Shown here: positions 44,869 through 53,837 of the stretch, piece by piece
Position numbering within the stretch: position 1 is the stretch's first letter
Layout of the letters: each line of letters starts with the position of its first letter
Source: Paracoccus sediminilitoris
GTDB lineage: Bacteria; Pseudomonadota; Alphaproteobacteria; Rhodobacterales; Rhodobacteraceae
Assembly: GCF_003259195.1 (NCBI RefSeq)
Contig: NZ_QJPK01000002.1
Coordinates: forward strand, 285,820-349,819
Length of the DNA: 64,000 nucleotides
Direction: 5' to 3'
Made by a program: the position numbers and the translations under genes
Notes under the pieces: generated by a model
Told to the model about the DNA's origin: nothing
Seen by the model: only the letters and a program-made list of their open reading frames with translations
The model's database searches: none

Positions 44869-45384
44869 CTATTTCTCGGCCGCATAGACGGCTGCCCAAT
44901 ATTGCGTGCGGCCATCGGCGCCGATCGCGCGCCCGATGCCGAAATCCTTCACCTGCGGGATCAGGATATTGGCCCGATGGCCGGGCGAGTTCTGCCATTC
45001 GGCCAGCACGCGCGTGGTGTCGAAGGGGCCGGCGGCGATGTTTTCGGCGGTGATGCGGGTGTCATAGCCGCGGGCCTTGACCCGCTGCCCCGGACCCGAT
45101 GTCGAGGACCCCTGATGGGACATCTGACCGCGACGGGCCATGTCGCAGGCGTGTCCGGCCGCGACCTGCGCCAGCAGGCTGTTGGCCCGCACCGGGGGCA
45201 GGCCGGCGGCGACGCGCGCGCGGTTCGTGGCGGCCGCGCCGGTGGCGTTCAGCGCGCTGTCGGTGCCCTTGCAGCTGACGGCGCCAGAGGCGGCATCATT
45301 GTCCGAAGGCGGCGTGCCTTGGGTGCAGGCGACAAGGGCAAGGGCAGAGATCGGGGCGATCAGACGGATCAGTTTGAAGGGCAT
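44869..45384 (-). CDS. CAP-domain lipoprotein (SCP/PR1-like)
   Basis: A 171-residue envelope protein. Seen: a lipoprotein signal with lipobox LALVAC (Cys20), then a CAP domain: ATNRARVAAGLPPVRANSLLAQVAAGHACDMARRGQMSHQG, ENIAAGPFDTTRVLAEWQNSPGHRANIL and YWAAVYAAEK at the end, with conserved His and Glu residues (motifs given by position 51-171). Bacterial members are exported proteins of mostly unknown role. Divergent from the BON-LysM gene. Confidence 0.88.
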   Translation of the reverse strand: MPFKLIRLIAPISALALVACTQGTPPSDNDAASGAVSCKGTDSALNATGAAATNRARVAAGLPPVRANSLLAQVAAGHACDMARRGQMSHQGSSTSGPGQRVKARGYDTRITAENIAAGPFDTTRVLAEWQNSPGHRANILIPQVKDFGIGRAIGADGRTQYWAAVYAAEK

Positions 45385-45517
45385 GGGCTTTTCTTTCACT
45401 GTGCCGACAGGCTTCTGAACCAGATTGCAGGGCACAATCAAAGGTTGCAAGCACGCAGCATCGAAACCTTTTTTCCGATGGTTTTGCATCCGGATCGAGA
45501 AAATTGCGTTAAGTGTC

Positions 45518-45533
45518 TGGGCCGAAAGGCCCA
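45518..45533 (+). other. GAAA-tetraloop hairpin in the 5' leader of the BON-LysM gene
   Basis: TGGGCC-GAAA-GGCCCA: a six-base-pair stem with a GNRA-type tetraloop, 23 bases before the ATG. It could influence mRNA stability or translation. Too short to name as a known element. Confidence 0.35.
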
Positions 45534-45556
45534 TCAACCATGCAAGAGGTGACAGA

Positions 45557-46060
45557 ATGGCTTTGTGGGAATTCGTGAAAGATGCCGGGAAATCCGTGTT
45601 CGGCAAGGCCGAGGCCGCGACGCCCCCCGTGCCCAAGGACGCCAAACCAGCAGATTCGGCTTCCAAGGCAGCCGCGCCGTTGGAGACTGACCGCAAGGTC
45701 GCGGCGCTCAAGGATGAGCTGCGCGCCCTGGGCATGGATGGCAGCGACGTCCATCTGCGCCTGCGCGGCGACACGGTCGTGCTGGAAACCAAGGAAGCCA
45801 GCCGCGAGCAGATGGAAAAGCTGATCCTGGCGGTCGGCAACATCGAAGGCATTGCCAATGTCGAGGCCGACCTGCCCGAGGCCGAGACCCCGCCCGTCTT
45901 CCACACCGTCAAGAAGGGCGAGACGCTGTCGGGCATCGCCAAGCAGCATCTTGGTGACGCCAACCAGTACAACGCCATCTTCGAGGCCAACCGCCCCATG
46001 CTGAGCGACCCCGACAAGATCTATCCCGGTCAGGTCCTGCGCATCCCCGCGAAGGACTGA
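45557..46060 (+). CDS. kbp: BON-LysM protein (Kbp/YgaU type)
   Basis: A 167-residue soluble protein without a signal peptide. Seen: an N-terminal MALWEFVKDAGKSVFGKAEA as in E. coli YgaU, a BON domain (about 45-100, LRLRGDTVVLETKEASREQMEKLILAVGNIEGIANVEADL by position), and a C-terminal LysM domain (HTVKKGETLSGIAKQHLGDANQYNAIFEANR to VLRIPAKD). E. coli Kbp is a cytoplasmic potassium sensor induced by osmotic stress. The ATG at 45557 is preceded by AAGAGG. A terminator follows. Confidence 0.92.
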   Translation: MALWEFVKDAGKSVFGKAEAATPPVPKDAKPADSASKAAAPLETDRKVAALKDELRALGMDGSDVHLRLRGDTVVLETKEASREQMEKLILAVGNIEGIANVEADLPEAETPPVFHTVKKGETLSGIAKQHLGDANQYNAIFEANRPMLSDPDKIYPGQVLRIPAKD

Positions 46061-46090
46061 AGACCGCCCCGTCGGCCCGCCATTCCCGCG

Positions 46091-46126
46091 AACGCCGCGT
46101 CGCCCCATCGGGTGACGCGGCGTTTT
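46091..46126. terminator. Terminator after the BON-LysM gene
   Basis: AACGCCGCGTC and GACGCGGCGTT form a long stem with a loop around CCCCATCGGGT, followed by TTTT. Confidence 0.85.
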
Positions 46127-46227
46127 GACCCATTCCTGCGCCGCTTGATCTTGCCCGGAGAGGTCAATTCGGACCATCCTGCGCAGAAGGGAGGGGCCGT
46201 GTGATGCGGCCCGCGAAGGAGGAAATG

Positions 46228-48111
46228 ATGGGCAAGTTCAGCAACTACGCGGATCGCGATCGGGTCGAGGCAGAGGGGGATTACGCGTCCCGCGACCTGC
46301 CCGTCACGCTTTACGATTTCGTGGCCAGAACAGCGTCGCGCTTTCCAGACCGTCCCGCGATCTCGTTCCAGTTGCTGTCGGGTCCGCGCGATCCGTCCAC
46401 CACCCTCAGCTGGCAGAAGCTGCTGGAACGCGTGACCGAAACCGCCAACCTGTTCCGCAGCCTGGGTGTCGGACCGACAGACACCGTCGCCTATCTGCTG
46501 CCCAACAGCATCGAAACGCCCGTGGTGCTGCTGGCCGGTGCGACGGCGGGCATCGTCAACCCGATCAACCCCTTGCTGGATTCCAGCCAGATCGCAGGCA
46601 TCCTGCGCGAAACCGGCGCCAAGGTGCTGGTCACGCTGAAGCCCTTTCCCAAGACCGATGTCGCCCAGAAGGCCGCCGAAGCGGTGGCCCAGGCCCCCGG
46701 CGTCACCCATATCGTCCAGATCGACCTGAACCGGCACCTGCGCGGGCTGAAGCGGCTCATCGTCCCACTGATCCGTCCCAAGGTGAAGACCCGCCACCAC
46801 GCCAAGGTTCTGGATTTCGAAGCCGCCGCCAGCGCCCAGAACCACCGCCGCCTGGACTTCGACCTGCCGCAGCAGGATCGCGTCGCCGCCTATTTCCACA
46901 CCGGCGGCACGACCGGCACTCCCAAGGTCGCGCAGCACAAGTATTCCGGCATGATCTATAACGGCTGGCTGGGCGGCAAATTGCTGTTCGATGAAAACGA
47001 CGTGCTGATGTGTCCGCTGCCGATGTTCCACGTCTTTGCGGCCTATCCGGTGTTGATGGCCTGCATCGCGTCGGGCGCGCATCTGGTGATGCCGACGCCT
47101 GCGGGTTATCGCGGCGACGGGGTCTTCGACAATTTCTGGAAGCTGATCGAACGCTGGCAGGCGACCTTCCTGATCACCGTGCCGACGGCCATCGCGGCGC
47201 TGATGCAGCGCCCGGTCAATGCCGATGTCAGTTCGCTCAAGACCGCGATTTCCGGATCGGCGCCGCTGCCGATCGAGCTCTATAACCGTTTCAAGGCCGC
47301 CACGGGGGTCGAGATCGCCGAAGGTTACGGCCTGACCGAGGCCACCTGCCTTGTCAGCTGCAACCCGGTGGACGGGTTGAAAAAGGTCGGATCGGTCGGG
47401 ATCCCCTTGCCCTATACCGATGTCAGGATCCTGCATCACGACGAACAGGGCAACGCCACCGATTGCGGCATCGACATGGTGGGCGAGATCTGCGTGTCGA
47501 ACCCGGGGGTCTTTCCCGGTTCGACCTATACCGAGGCCGACAAGAACCATAAGCTGTTTTCGCGCGACCGCTATCTGCGTACGGGTGATCTGGGGCGGAT
47601 CGACGCCGACGGCTATCTGTGGATCACTGGGCGGGCCAAGGACCTGATCATCCGCGGCGGTCACAACATCGACCCCGCCGAGATCGAGGAAGGGCTGCTG
47701 TCGCACCCTGCCGTGGCCTTCGTGGGCGCCATCGGCCAGCCCGACAGCTTCGCGGGCGAACTGCCTTGCGCCTATGTCGAGTTGGTCGCGGGGGCCGAGG
47801 TCGGCATCGACGAACTGAACGAGCATGCCAAGACCCATATCCACGAACGCGCGGCCATCCCCAAGCATATCGAGATCCTGCCCGAACTGCCCAAGACTGC
47901 CGTCGGCAAGATCTTCAAACCCGACCTGCGTCGCCTTGCCATCAAGCGCGTCTATGACGCCGCCCTGAAGGATACCGGCAGCCATGTCGTCGAGGTGCGC
48001 GAGGACAAGAAGCGCGGGCTGGTGGCCATGCTGTCGCGCGACGGCAAGGTCGATGAGGCCAAGGTCAAGGAGACCTTGGGCCAGTTCACCTGCGCATGGG
48101 ATTGGGCATAG
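46228..48111 (+). CDS. Acyl-CoA synthetase (AMP-forming)
   Basis: A 627-residue AMP-forming ligase. Seen: the P-loop YFHTGGTTGTPKVAQHKYSG (about 215), MCPLPMFHVFAAYPVLMA, EGYGLTEATCLVSCNP, YLRTGDLGRIDADGYLWITGRAKDLIIRGGHNIDP (each given partly), and the catalytic Lys in LPKTAVGKIFKPDLRR. The C-terminus is longer than usual, about 60 residues past the final motif with a helical basic stretch. Substrate unknown; fatty acids or aromatic acids are possible. AAGGAGG lies five bases before ATG 46228; ATG 46225 is the alternative. Convergent with folC. Confidence 0.9.
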   Translation: MGKFSNYADRDRVEAEGDYASRDLPVTLYDFVARTASRFPDRPAISFQLLSGPRDPSTTLSWQKLLERVTETANLFRSLGVGPTDTVAYLLPNSIETPVVLLAGATAGIVNPINPLLDSSQIAGILRETGAKVLVTLKPFPKTDVAQKAAEAVAQAPGVTHIVQIDLNRHLRGLKRLIVPLIRPKVKTRHHAKVLDFEAAASAQNHRRLDFDLPQQDRVAAYFHTGGTTGTPKVAQHKYSGMIYNGWLGGKLLFDENDVLMCPLPMFHVFAAYPVLMACIASGAHLVMPTPAGYRGDGVFDNFWKLIERWQATFLITVPTAIAALMQRPVNADVSSLKTAISGSAPLPIELYNRFKAATGVEIAEGYGLTEATCLVSCNPVDGLKKVGSVGIPLPYTDVRILHHDEQGNATDCGIDMVGEICVSNPGVFPGSTYTEADKNHKLFSRDRYLRTGDLGRIDADGYLWITGRAKDLIIRGGHNIDPAEIEEGLLSHPAVAFVGAIGQPDSFAGELPCAYVELVAGAEVGIDELNEHAKTHIHERAAIPKHIEILPELPKTAVGKIFKPDLRRLAIKRVYDAALKDTGSHVVEVREDKKRGLVAMLSRDGKVDEAKVKETLGQFTCAWDWA

Positions 48112-48124
48112 GGGCCGCGGCCCC

Positions 48125-49396
48125 TTACCCGTTTTCCCGCAGCACCCGCCCCGCCAGATACAGCGATCCGCAGATCAGGATGCGCGCCGAAGGTGCATCC
48201 GCCACGATCGCGCGGATGGCATCGGCCGCATCCATTGCGGTCCGGGTGGTCATGCCGACCTGCCGCGCGGCCTCGGCGGTGTCGCGGGCGGGCAGGGTGT
48301 TCGGTTCGCCGGGAATGTCGATGGCCGTCAGGCTGGCCGCATGACCCGCCAGCGGACGCAGATAGCCGGTGATGTCCTTGGTGTTCAGCATTCCGCAGAC
48401 CAGATGCGTCGGGCGGGGCGGCATGGCGGCCAGGGTCGCCGCGACCGCCTCGCCCCCGGCGGGGTTGTGACCGCCATCCAGCCACAGCTGGGCATCGGGA
48501 CCGGCCAGATCGACCAGCGGACCGCGATGCAGCTGCTGCATCCGGGCAGGCCATTCGGCTTGCGTCACGGCGGCCAGCGCCATCTCCTCGGTCGCGCCCA
48601 GCTGACGCAGGGCGGCCAGCGCTGTGCCGGCATTCTGCATTTGGTGATCGCCGATCAGGTTGGGCAGGGGCAGGTCCCACAACCCGTGATCGTCCTGAAA
48701 GATCATCCCGTCGCGGTCGCGCTGAATCATCCAGTGCTGGCCATGCGCGATGATCGGCGCGGTCAGCCCCTGGGCCTTGGCCTCGATCACCTGTAGGGCC
48801 TGATCCTGCTGGGGGCCGACGATGCAGGGGACCTGACGCTTGATGATGCCGGCCTTTTCGCCCGCAATCAGTGGCAGGGTATCGCCCAGATATTGCGTGT
48901 GGTCGATGCTGACCGGCGTGATGACCGTCAGGGCCGGATGGTCGATCACATTCGTCGCGTCCAGCCGTCCGCCCAAGCCGACCTCCAGCAGGGTGTAATC
49001 GGCCGGGGTCCTTGAAAAGGCCAGAAAGGCGGCGGCGGTCGTGATCTCGAAGAAGGTGATCGGCTGGCCGTCATTGGCGGCCTCGCATTCCTCCAGCGTG
49101 GCGGCCAGCGCATCTTCGCTGATCAGGTCCCCCGCCAGTCGGATGCGTTCGTGGAAATGCGCCAGGTGCGGCGAGGTATAGGCGTGGACGCGCTTGCCCC
49201 CGGCCTGCAGCCCCGCGCGGATCATCGCTTGGGTGCTGCCCTTGCCGTTGGTGCCTGCGATGTGAATCACCGGCGGGATGCGGCGTTCGGGATTGCCCAA
49301 GGCCGCCAGCAGCCGATGCATGCGGTCCAGCGACAAGTCGATGACCTTGGGGTGCAACGCCATCAGGCGGGCAAGGATGGCGTCGGATTGGCTCAT
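48125..49396 (-). CDS. folC: Bifunctional folylpolyglutamate synthase/dihydrofolate synthase
   Basis: Adds glutamate to dihydropteroate and to tetrahydrofolates; 423 residues, Mur-ligase fold. Seen: the ATP loop HIAGTNGKGSTQAMIRAGL (about residue 45), HAYTSPHLAHFHERI, LLEVGLGGRLDATNVID, ISIDHTQYLGDTLPLIAGEKAGI and the second-domain LDGGHNPAG motif. The start is ATG 49396. It follows accD on the same strand with a REP-like hairpin between; accD-folC order is common in bacteria. Confidence 0.95.
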   Translation of the reverse strand: MSQSDAILARLMALHPKVIDLSLDRMHRLLAALGNPERRIPPVIHIAGTNGKGSTQAMIRAGLQAGGKRVHAYTSPHLAHFHERIRLAGDLISEDALAATLEECEAANDGQPITFFEITTAAAFLAFSRTPADYTLLEVGLGGRLDATNVIDHPALTVITPVSIDHTQYLGDTLPLIAGEKAGIIKRQVPCIVGPQQDQALQVIEAKAQGLTAPIIAHGQHWMIQRDRDGMIFQDDHGLWDLPLPNLIGDHQMQNAGTALAALRQLGATEEMALAAVTQAEWPARMQQLHRGPLVDLAGPDAQLWLDGGHNPAGGEAVAATLAAMPPRPTHLVCGMLNTKDITGYLRPLAGHAASLTAIDIPGEPNTLPARDTAEAARQVGMTTRTAMDAADAIRAIVADAPSARILICGSLYLAGRVLRENG

Positions 49397-49407
49397 GGCT
49401 GATAACG

Positions 49408-49440
49408 CCGGGGGCAGCCCCCAGGCCCCCGGGATATGTT
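49408..49440 (+). repeat. REP-like intergenic hairpin element, copy 2
   Basis: GGGGGC-A-GCCCCC (49410-49422) followed by AGGCCCCCGGGATATGTT. It aligns with the element at 24304-24358 read on the other strand (GGGGGC hairpin, CCCCC run, TATxT). It lies between accD and folC. Confidence 0.55.
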
Positions 49441-49455
49441 GTCACGAATGTCGGA

Positions 49456-50382
49456 TCAGTCGGCCTTGATCAGGTCCTGCGGAATGGCAGGCGCCTCGAC
49501 CGTGGGCGGGGGCAGGTCGGCGCGCGTGGGCGCGGGCATGCCGCCCAGCATCCGCAGGATCGAGACCAGCTCGTCGCGCATCTTGCTGCGATGGGTCACG
49601 CGGTCCAGCATGCCGTGTTCCAGCAGGTATTCGGCGCGCTGGAACCCTTCGGGCAGCTTTTCGCGAATGGTCTGTTCGATGACGCGGGGGCCTGCGAAGC
49701 AGATCAGCGCATTGGGTTCGGCAATGTGGATGTCGCCCAGCATGGCATAGCTGGCGGTGACGCCGCCCGTCGTCGGGTGGGTCAGCACGACGATATAGGG
49801 GATGCCGGCTTCCTTCAGCATCTCGACCGCGACGGTGGTGCGGGGCATCTGCATCAGCGACAGGATGCCTTCCTGCATGCGTGCCCCACCTGCGGCGGAA
49901 AACAGCACTAGCGGCTTGCGGGTTTCCACCGCGCGTTCGGCGGCGGCGATGATGGCGTTGCCGACATACATGCCCATCGACCCGCCCATGAAGCTGAAAT
50001 CCTGGCCCACGGCGATGACGGGGGTGCGGCCCATTTCGCCTTCGGCCACCAGCATTGCCTCTTTTTCGCCGGTCTTGCGTTGGGCGGCCTTCATGCGGTC
50101 TGGATATTTCTTCTGGTCGCGGAAATGCAGCGGGTCGGCGACGGGCTCGGGGACCTTCACTTCCAAGAAGGCGCCGCCGTCGAACATCGCGGTGAAGCGT
50201 TCGCGCGGCGTGATCGCCATGTGATGGTCGCAATTCGTGCAGACGTTCAGATTGTCCGCCAATTCGCGGTGAAACAGCATCGTTCCGCATTCGGGACATT
50301 TCGTCCACAGGTTCTCGGGCACTTCGCGGCGCGAGAAGAGCGAGTTGATATGCGGGCGGACGTAGTTGGTGATCCAGTTCAT
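49456..50382 (-). CDS. accD: Acetyl-CoA carboxylase carboxyltransferase beta subunit
   Basis: With AccA it transfers CO2 from carboxybiotin to acetyl-CoA to form malonyl-CoA; 308 residues. Seen: the N-terminal zinc ribbon TKCPECGTMLFHRELADNLNVCTNCDHHM (four Cys, residues about 28-55, by position), FMGGSMGMYVGNAIIAAAE, SAAGGARMQEGILSLMQM and HPTTGGVTASYAMLGDI. The start is ATG 50382 (MNWITNYVRP). Upstream of folC in the same direction. Confidence 0.96.
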   Translation of the reverse strand: MNWITNYVRPHINSLFSRREVPENLWTKCPECGTMLFHRELADNLNVCTNCDHHMAITPRERFTAMFDGGAFLEVKVPEPVADPLHFRDQKKYPDRMKAAQRKTGEKEAMLVAEGEMGRTPVIAVGQDFSFMGGSMGMYVGNAIIAAAERAVETRKPLVLFSAAGGARMQEGILSLMQMPRTTVAVEMLKEAGIPYIVVLTHPTTGGVTASYAMLGDIHIAEPNALICFAGPRVIEQTIREKLPEGFQRAEYLLEHGMLDRVTHRSKMRDELVSILRMLGGMPAPTRADLPPPTVEAPAIPQDLIKAD

Positions 50383-50470
50383 CGCGGACGGCCTTGGCTG
50401 TTTCAGCCCTTCAGATAGGCCGCGACGCGGGGAATTGCAATTACCCGGTGCCGCAAGGATGATGCGCGCC

Positions 50471-51898
50471 ATGTGGGCGACGATCTTCTTTCTGATGCAC
50501 AGCGCGTTGTCGCTGGCGATCATCGTGCGGGTGCTGTTGCGCCCGCGCATGGAGCCTTCGGTCCGGCTGGTCTGGATCATGGTGGTCGAGGCCGTGCCGC
50601 TGGTGGGCGTCATCGCCTATCTGCTGTTCGGCGAGATCCGCATGAACCATGCCGAGGTTCAGCGCATGGCCGACGTGCGCGACCGGCTGACCGGCATGTG
50701 GACCAACAGCCCCGCCCAGCTGCGCGATCCGCCCGACCATGCCCAGCCCGTGATCGCGGCCAATGAATCGGTGGGCGGGATGGCGGCGCTGACCGGCAAC
50801 CGGATGTCATTGATGTCGGAGGGGGATGACGCAATCGACCGCATCGTCAGCGCCATCGACCGGGCCACCGATCACGTCCACCTGTTGTTTTACATCTGGC
50901 TGCCCGACATCAGCGGCACCAAGGTGGCCGAGGCGATCATCCGTGCCGAGGGTCGGGGTGTGCAATGCCGGATCATCGTCGATGCGCTTGGGTCGCGCGG
51001 CCTGGTCCGATCGCCCCTGTGGGGCCGGATGGAGCAGGCGGGCGCGGAATGCGTGACGGCCTTTCCCTGGGGGCTGCCCTTCATCAGCGTGCTGTTCCAG
51101 AGGCTGGACCTGCGCAACCACCGCAAGATCGTGGTGATCGACAACCGCCTGGCCTTCACCGGCAGCCGCAACTGCGCGGATGCGGCCTTTGCCGTCAAGG
51201 CGCGCTTTGGCCCCTGGGTGGACCTGCTGGTGCAGGTCGAAGGACCGGTGGTGCGTCAGCTGCAATCGGTCTTTCTGGGCGACTGGATGAGCTATACCGG
51301 GCGCGACCTGGGCCACATGCTGCAGCTGGTTCCGGCCGTGCCGGATGGCCAGACGGTGGGCCAGGTGGTGGCGACCGGCCCGGATCTGCGCGCGGGCAGC
51401 GTCTCGGACTGCATGGCGGGGATGCTGCATGCCGCGCGGCGCCATGTGGTCGTGACCACGCCCTATTACGTGCCCGATGCGGCGCTGGATGCGGCGATCC
51501 GGGCGGCGGCGCGGCGCGGGGTCCAAGTGACGATGATCCTGCCCGCGCGCAACGACAGCCTGATCGTGGGCGCCACGGCGCAGGGGTTCTATTACGGTCT
51601 GCTGGCGGCGGGGGTGCGGCTGATGCTGTTCGAACCGGGGTTGCTGCATGCCAAAGTGATGACCGTGGACGGGCGCATGGCGATGCTGGGCAGCGCCAAT
51701 CTGGACCGGCGCAGCTTCGAGCTGAACTATGAGGTCAACATGGCCATTTTCGACCCGGACCTGGTGGGCCAGCTGGATGCCCGCCAAGCCAGCTATGTCG
51801 CCCGCGCGCATCCCATCACTCTGGACCAAGTCCGCGGCTGGAGCCTGTTGCGCCGCCTGCGCAACAACCTGATGGCGCTGGCAGCGCCCCTGCTGTGA
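50471..51898 (+). CDS. cls: Cardiolipin synthase (phospholipase D family)
   Basis: A membrane enzyme of about 475 residues that condenses two phosphatidylglycerol molecules to cardiolipin and glycerol. Seen: two N-terminal transmembrane segments (MWATIFFLMHSALSLAIIVRV and VWIMVVEAVPLVGVIAYLLFG, by position) and two HKD motifs: LDLRNHRKIVVIDNRLAFTGSRN and GLLHAKVMTVDGRMAMLGSAN. Several ATGs are possible (50459, 50462, 50471); 50471 gives the best spacing from AAGGA. Divergent from accD, convergent with the Lrp gene. Confidence 0.92.
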   Translation: MWATIFFLMHSALSLAIIVRVLLRPRMEPSVRLVWIMVVEAVPLVGVIAYLLFGEIRMNHAEVQRMADVRDRLTGMWTNSPAQLRDPPDHAQPVIAANESVGGMAALTGNRMSLMSEGDDAIDRIVSAIDRATDHVHLLFYIWLPDISGTKVAEAIIRAEGRGVQCRIIVDALGSRGLVRSPLWGRMEQAGAECVTAFPWGLPFISVLFQRLDLRNHRKIVVIDNRLAFTGSRNCADAAFAVKARFGPWVDLLVQVEGPVVRQLQSVFLGDWMSYTGRDLGHMLQLVPAVPDGQTVGQVVATGPDLRAGSVSDCMAGMLHAARRHVVVTTPYYVPDAALDAAIRAAARRGVQVTMILPARNDSLIVGATAQGFYYGLLAAGVRLMLFEPGLLHAKVMTVDGRMAMLGSANLDRRSFELNYEVNMAIFDPDLVGQLDARQASYVARAHPITLDQVRGWSLLRRLRNNLMALAAPLL

Positions 51899-51916
51899 CC
51901 GATCGGATATGTCCGG

Positions 51917-52378
51917 TCAGACGGGCAGGGCGGTGCGGTATTTCGTCTGGCGCAGTACGAAATGCGTTACCGTGCTGCGGATGATGCCCAAGGGCAGCAT
52001 CCGGCGCATCAGGAAATGTTCCATCCCTTCGGGATCGGCGGCGACGATCTTAAGCTGATAATCCGATGTGCCGGTGATCGTGGCGCATTCCATGATCTGG
52101 TCCTCGGACTGGACGAAGCGGTCGAAGCGGGCCAGCGTCGCCTCGGTATGATCCAGCAGCGAGACCTGCACATGCGCCATCGCGTGCAGCCCCGCCTTGG
52201 CGGGTGCGACGATAGCCACCTGCCGTTCGATCACGCCCTCCTCGGTCAGGCGGCGCAGCCTGCGCCATGCGGGCGAGGTCGACAGCCCCGCCGCGTCGGC
52301 CAGAGCCTGGGTCGAAAGGGTCGCGTCATCCTGCAGCAGGCGCAGGATGCGGCGGTCTATATCGTCAAGCGGGGGCAT
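51917..52378 (-). CDS. Lrp/AsnC-family transcriptional regulator
   Basis: A 153-residue regulator. Seen: an N-terminal helix-turn-helix (LDDIDRRILRLLQDDATLSTQALADAAGLSTSPAWRRLRRLTEEGVI, residues 4-50 by position) and a C-terminal RAM amino-acid-binding domain (about 70-145). It is divergent from phhA-phhB, so it probably senses phenylalanine or another amino acid and controls phenylalanine hydroxylation. Three ATATGC half-sites lie in the shared gap. ATG 52378 opens MPPLDDIDRR. Confidence 0.92.
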   Translation of the reverse strand: MPPLDDIDRRILRLLQDDATLSTQALADAAGLSTSPAWRRLRRLTEEGVIERQVAIVAPAKAGLHAMAHVQVSLLDHTEATLARFDRFVQSEDQIMECATITGTSDYQLKIVAADPEGMEHFLMRRMLPLGIIRSTVTHFVLRQTKYRTALPV

Positions 52379-52410
52379 GCTGTGCCTCCTGTGAGCGATA
52401 GGCAGGAATG

Positions 52411-52442
52411 ATATGCCCCAATATGCACCGCCGGGCGCATAT
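52411..52442. promoter_or_regulatory. Three ATATGC half-sites between the Lrp gene and phhA
   Basis: ATATGC at 52411-52416 and 52421-52426 (exactly one helical turn apart) and its inverse GCATAT at 52437-52442. The second and third form a dyad with a ten-base spacer. It lies in the 118-base gap between divergent genes, 33-63 bases upstream of the Lrp start, a usual place for an Lrp-type operator. Confidence 0.5.
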
Positions 52443-52496
52443 CCGGCAAGGTTTTTTCCGGCCCTGCGGTAATCTGGACCAAAGGGAGGATATGTC

Positions 52497-53288
52497 ATGC
52501 CGAAATCGACCGAATATGACGCCAAGCACCCCGACGCGGATGGCTTCATCGCCTATGACGCCGAGGAGGATGCCGTCTGGCGCGACCTTTACGCCCAGCA
52601 GCTGCCCGCCGTGCGCCGCCACATGGCCACCCCCTATCTGCGGGGGCTGGAGCTGTTGCAGATGCCCGCCGACCGGGTCCCGCAATGCCCAGACATCTCG
52701 GCCCGGCTGGGGGGGCTGACAGGCTGGCGGGTCGAACCGGTGCCGGCGCTGATCGGGTTCGGCAAGTTCTTCGGGATGCTGGCCGACAAAGCCTTTCCCG
52801 CCGCCAGCTTCATCCGCAAGCGCAAGCATTTCGACTATATCGAGGAACCCGACATCTTCCACGAGATCTTTGGCCACACGCCGCTGCTGACCGATCCGGC
52901 CTTTGCGGGGTTCAGCCAGGCGATCGGACAGGCGGGCACGCGTTGCGACAAGGCCGATTACGCCTGGCTGATCCGCCTTTACTGGTTCTCGATCGAATTC
53001 GGGCTGATGCGGCAGGATGGCGAATTGAAGGCCTTGGGCAGCGGGCTTGCCAGTTCGGTGACCGAACTGCCTTGGTCGCTGTCGGGCCAGCCGGAACTGC
53101 GGCCCTTCGACGTGATCGACATCCTGCGCACGCCCTACCGGATCGACATCCACCAGCCGGTCTATTTCGTGATAGAAGACCTGGACGACCTGTTCGCCGC
53201 CGCTCGCCGCGACCTGCTGGCCGATGTGGCCCAGGCGCGCCGTCTGGGGCTGCACGCGCCGAAATATCCGCCCAAGACCGCCGCCTGA
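52497..53288 (+). CDS. phhA: Phenylalanine 4-monooxygenase
   Basis: Pterin-dependent non-heme iron enzyme converting phenylalanine to tyrosine; 263 residues, the usual bacterial length. Seen: iron ligands in PDIFHEIFGHTPLL (two His) and a Glu in YWFSIEFGLM, plus RVPQCPDISARLGGLTGWRVEPVPALI (by position). AGGGAGGA precedes the ATG. The stop is 12 bases before phhB, whose product regenerates the pterin cofactor. Confidence 0.95.
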   Translation: MPKSTEYDAKHPDADGFIAYDAEEDAVWRDLYAQQLPAVRRHMATPYLRGLELLQMPADRVPQCPDISARLGGLTGWRVEPVPALIGFGKFFGMLADKAFPAASFIRKRKHFDYIEEPDIFHEIFGHTPLLTDPAFAGFSQAIGQAGTRCDKADYAWLIRLYWFSIEFGLMRQDGELKALGSGLASSVTELPWSLSGQPELRPFDVIDILRTPYRIDIHQPVYFVIEDLDDLFAAARRDLLADVAQARRLGLHAPKYPPKTAA

Positions 53289-53300
53289 AAGGACGCCGCC

Positions 53301-53639
53301 ATGACCACCTGCAACCTTGCCGACAAGACCTGCGAACCCTGCGCGGGGGGCATCGCCCCCTTCGATGCCGCCACCGCGCGCGACCACGTGGCCCGGCTGA
53401 CCGACTGGACCCTGTCCGATGACGCGACGCAGATCACCCGCCGCTTTTCCTTCAAGGGTTTCGCCAAGGCGGTCGAGATGGCGAACCTTGCCGCGTGGTT
53501 GGGCAACAAGCAGGGCCACCACCCCGACATCGCCTTCGGCTGGGGCTATTGCGCCGTCACCTTCACCACCCACGAGGCCGGCGGCCTGACCGAAAACGAC
53601 CTGATCTGCGCGGCCCGTCTGGACGCGCTGGTCGCCTGA
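53301..53639 (+). CDS. phhB: 4a-hydroxytetrahydrobiopterin dehydratase
   Basis: Pterin-4a-carbinolamine dehydratase, which recycles the cofactor of phenylalanine hydroxylase; 112 residues. Seen: FKGFAKAVEMANLAAWLGNKQGHHPDIAFGWGYCAVTFTTHEAGGLTENDL (positions about 52-102), holding the His-His and His of the active site. The N-terminal extension has a CxxC pair (MTTCNLADKTCEPCAGG) that often occurs in alphaproteobacterial members. Coupled to phhA by a short gap. Confidence 0.95.
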   Translation: MTTCNLADKTCEPCAGGIAPFDAATARDHVARLTDWTLSDDATQITRRFSFKGFAKAVEMANLAAWLGNKQGHHPDIAFGWGYCAVTFTTHEAGGLTENDLICAARLDALVA

Positions 53640-53837
53640 CGGGCGCGTTGGCCGCGAGAGACTTGTTCCGATCCGCATCTGCCGCTATTCCTTTGGGGGA
53701 TGGTGTAAGGGGCTGTAACGGATGACGGTTCGCCCGGTGACAGCCTTTCGGCCTGTCCTTGCGAAGGCGGCCATCGGCGGATGTCGCGGTTCCCGCGGCG
53801 CGGCCCCGAGACTGGCGATCGAACGGGGGCATCGTGC

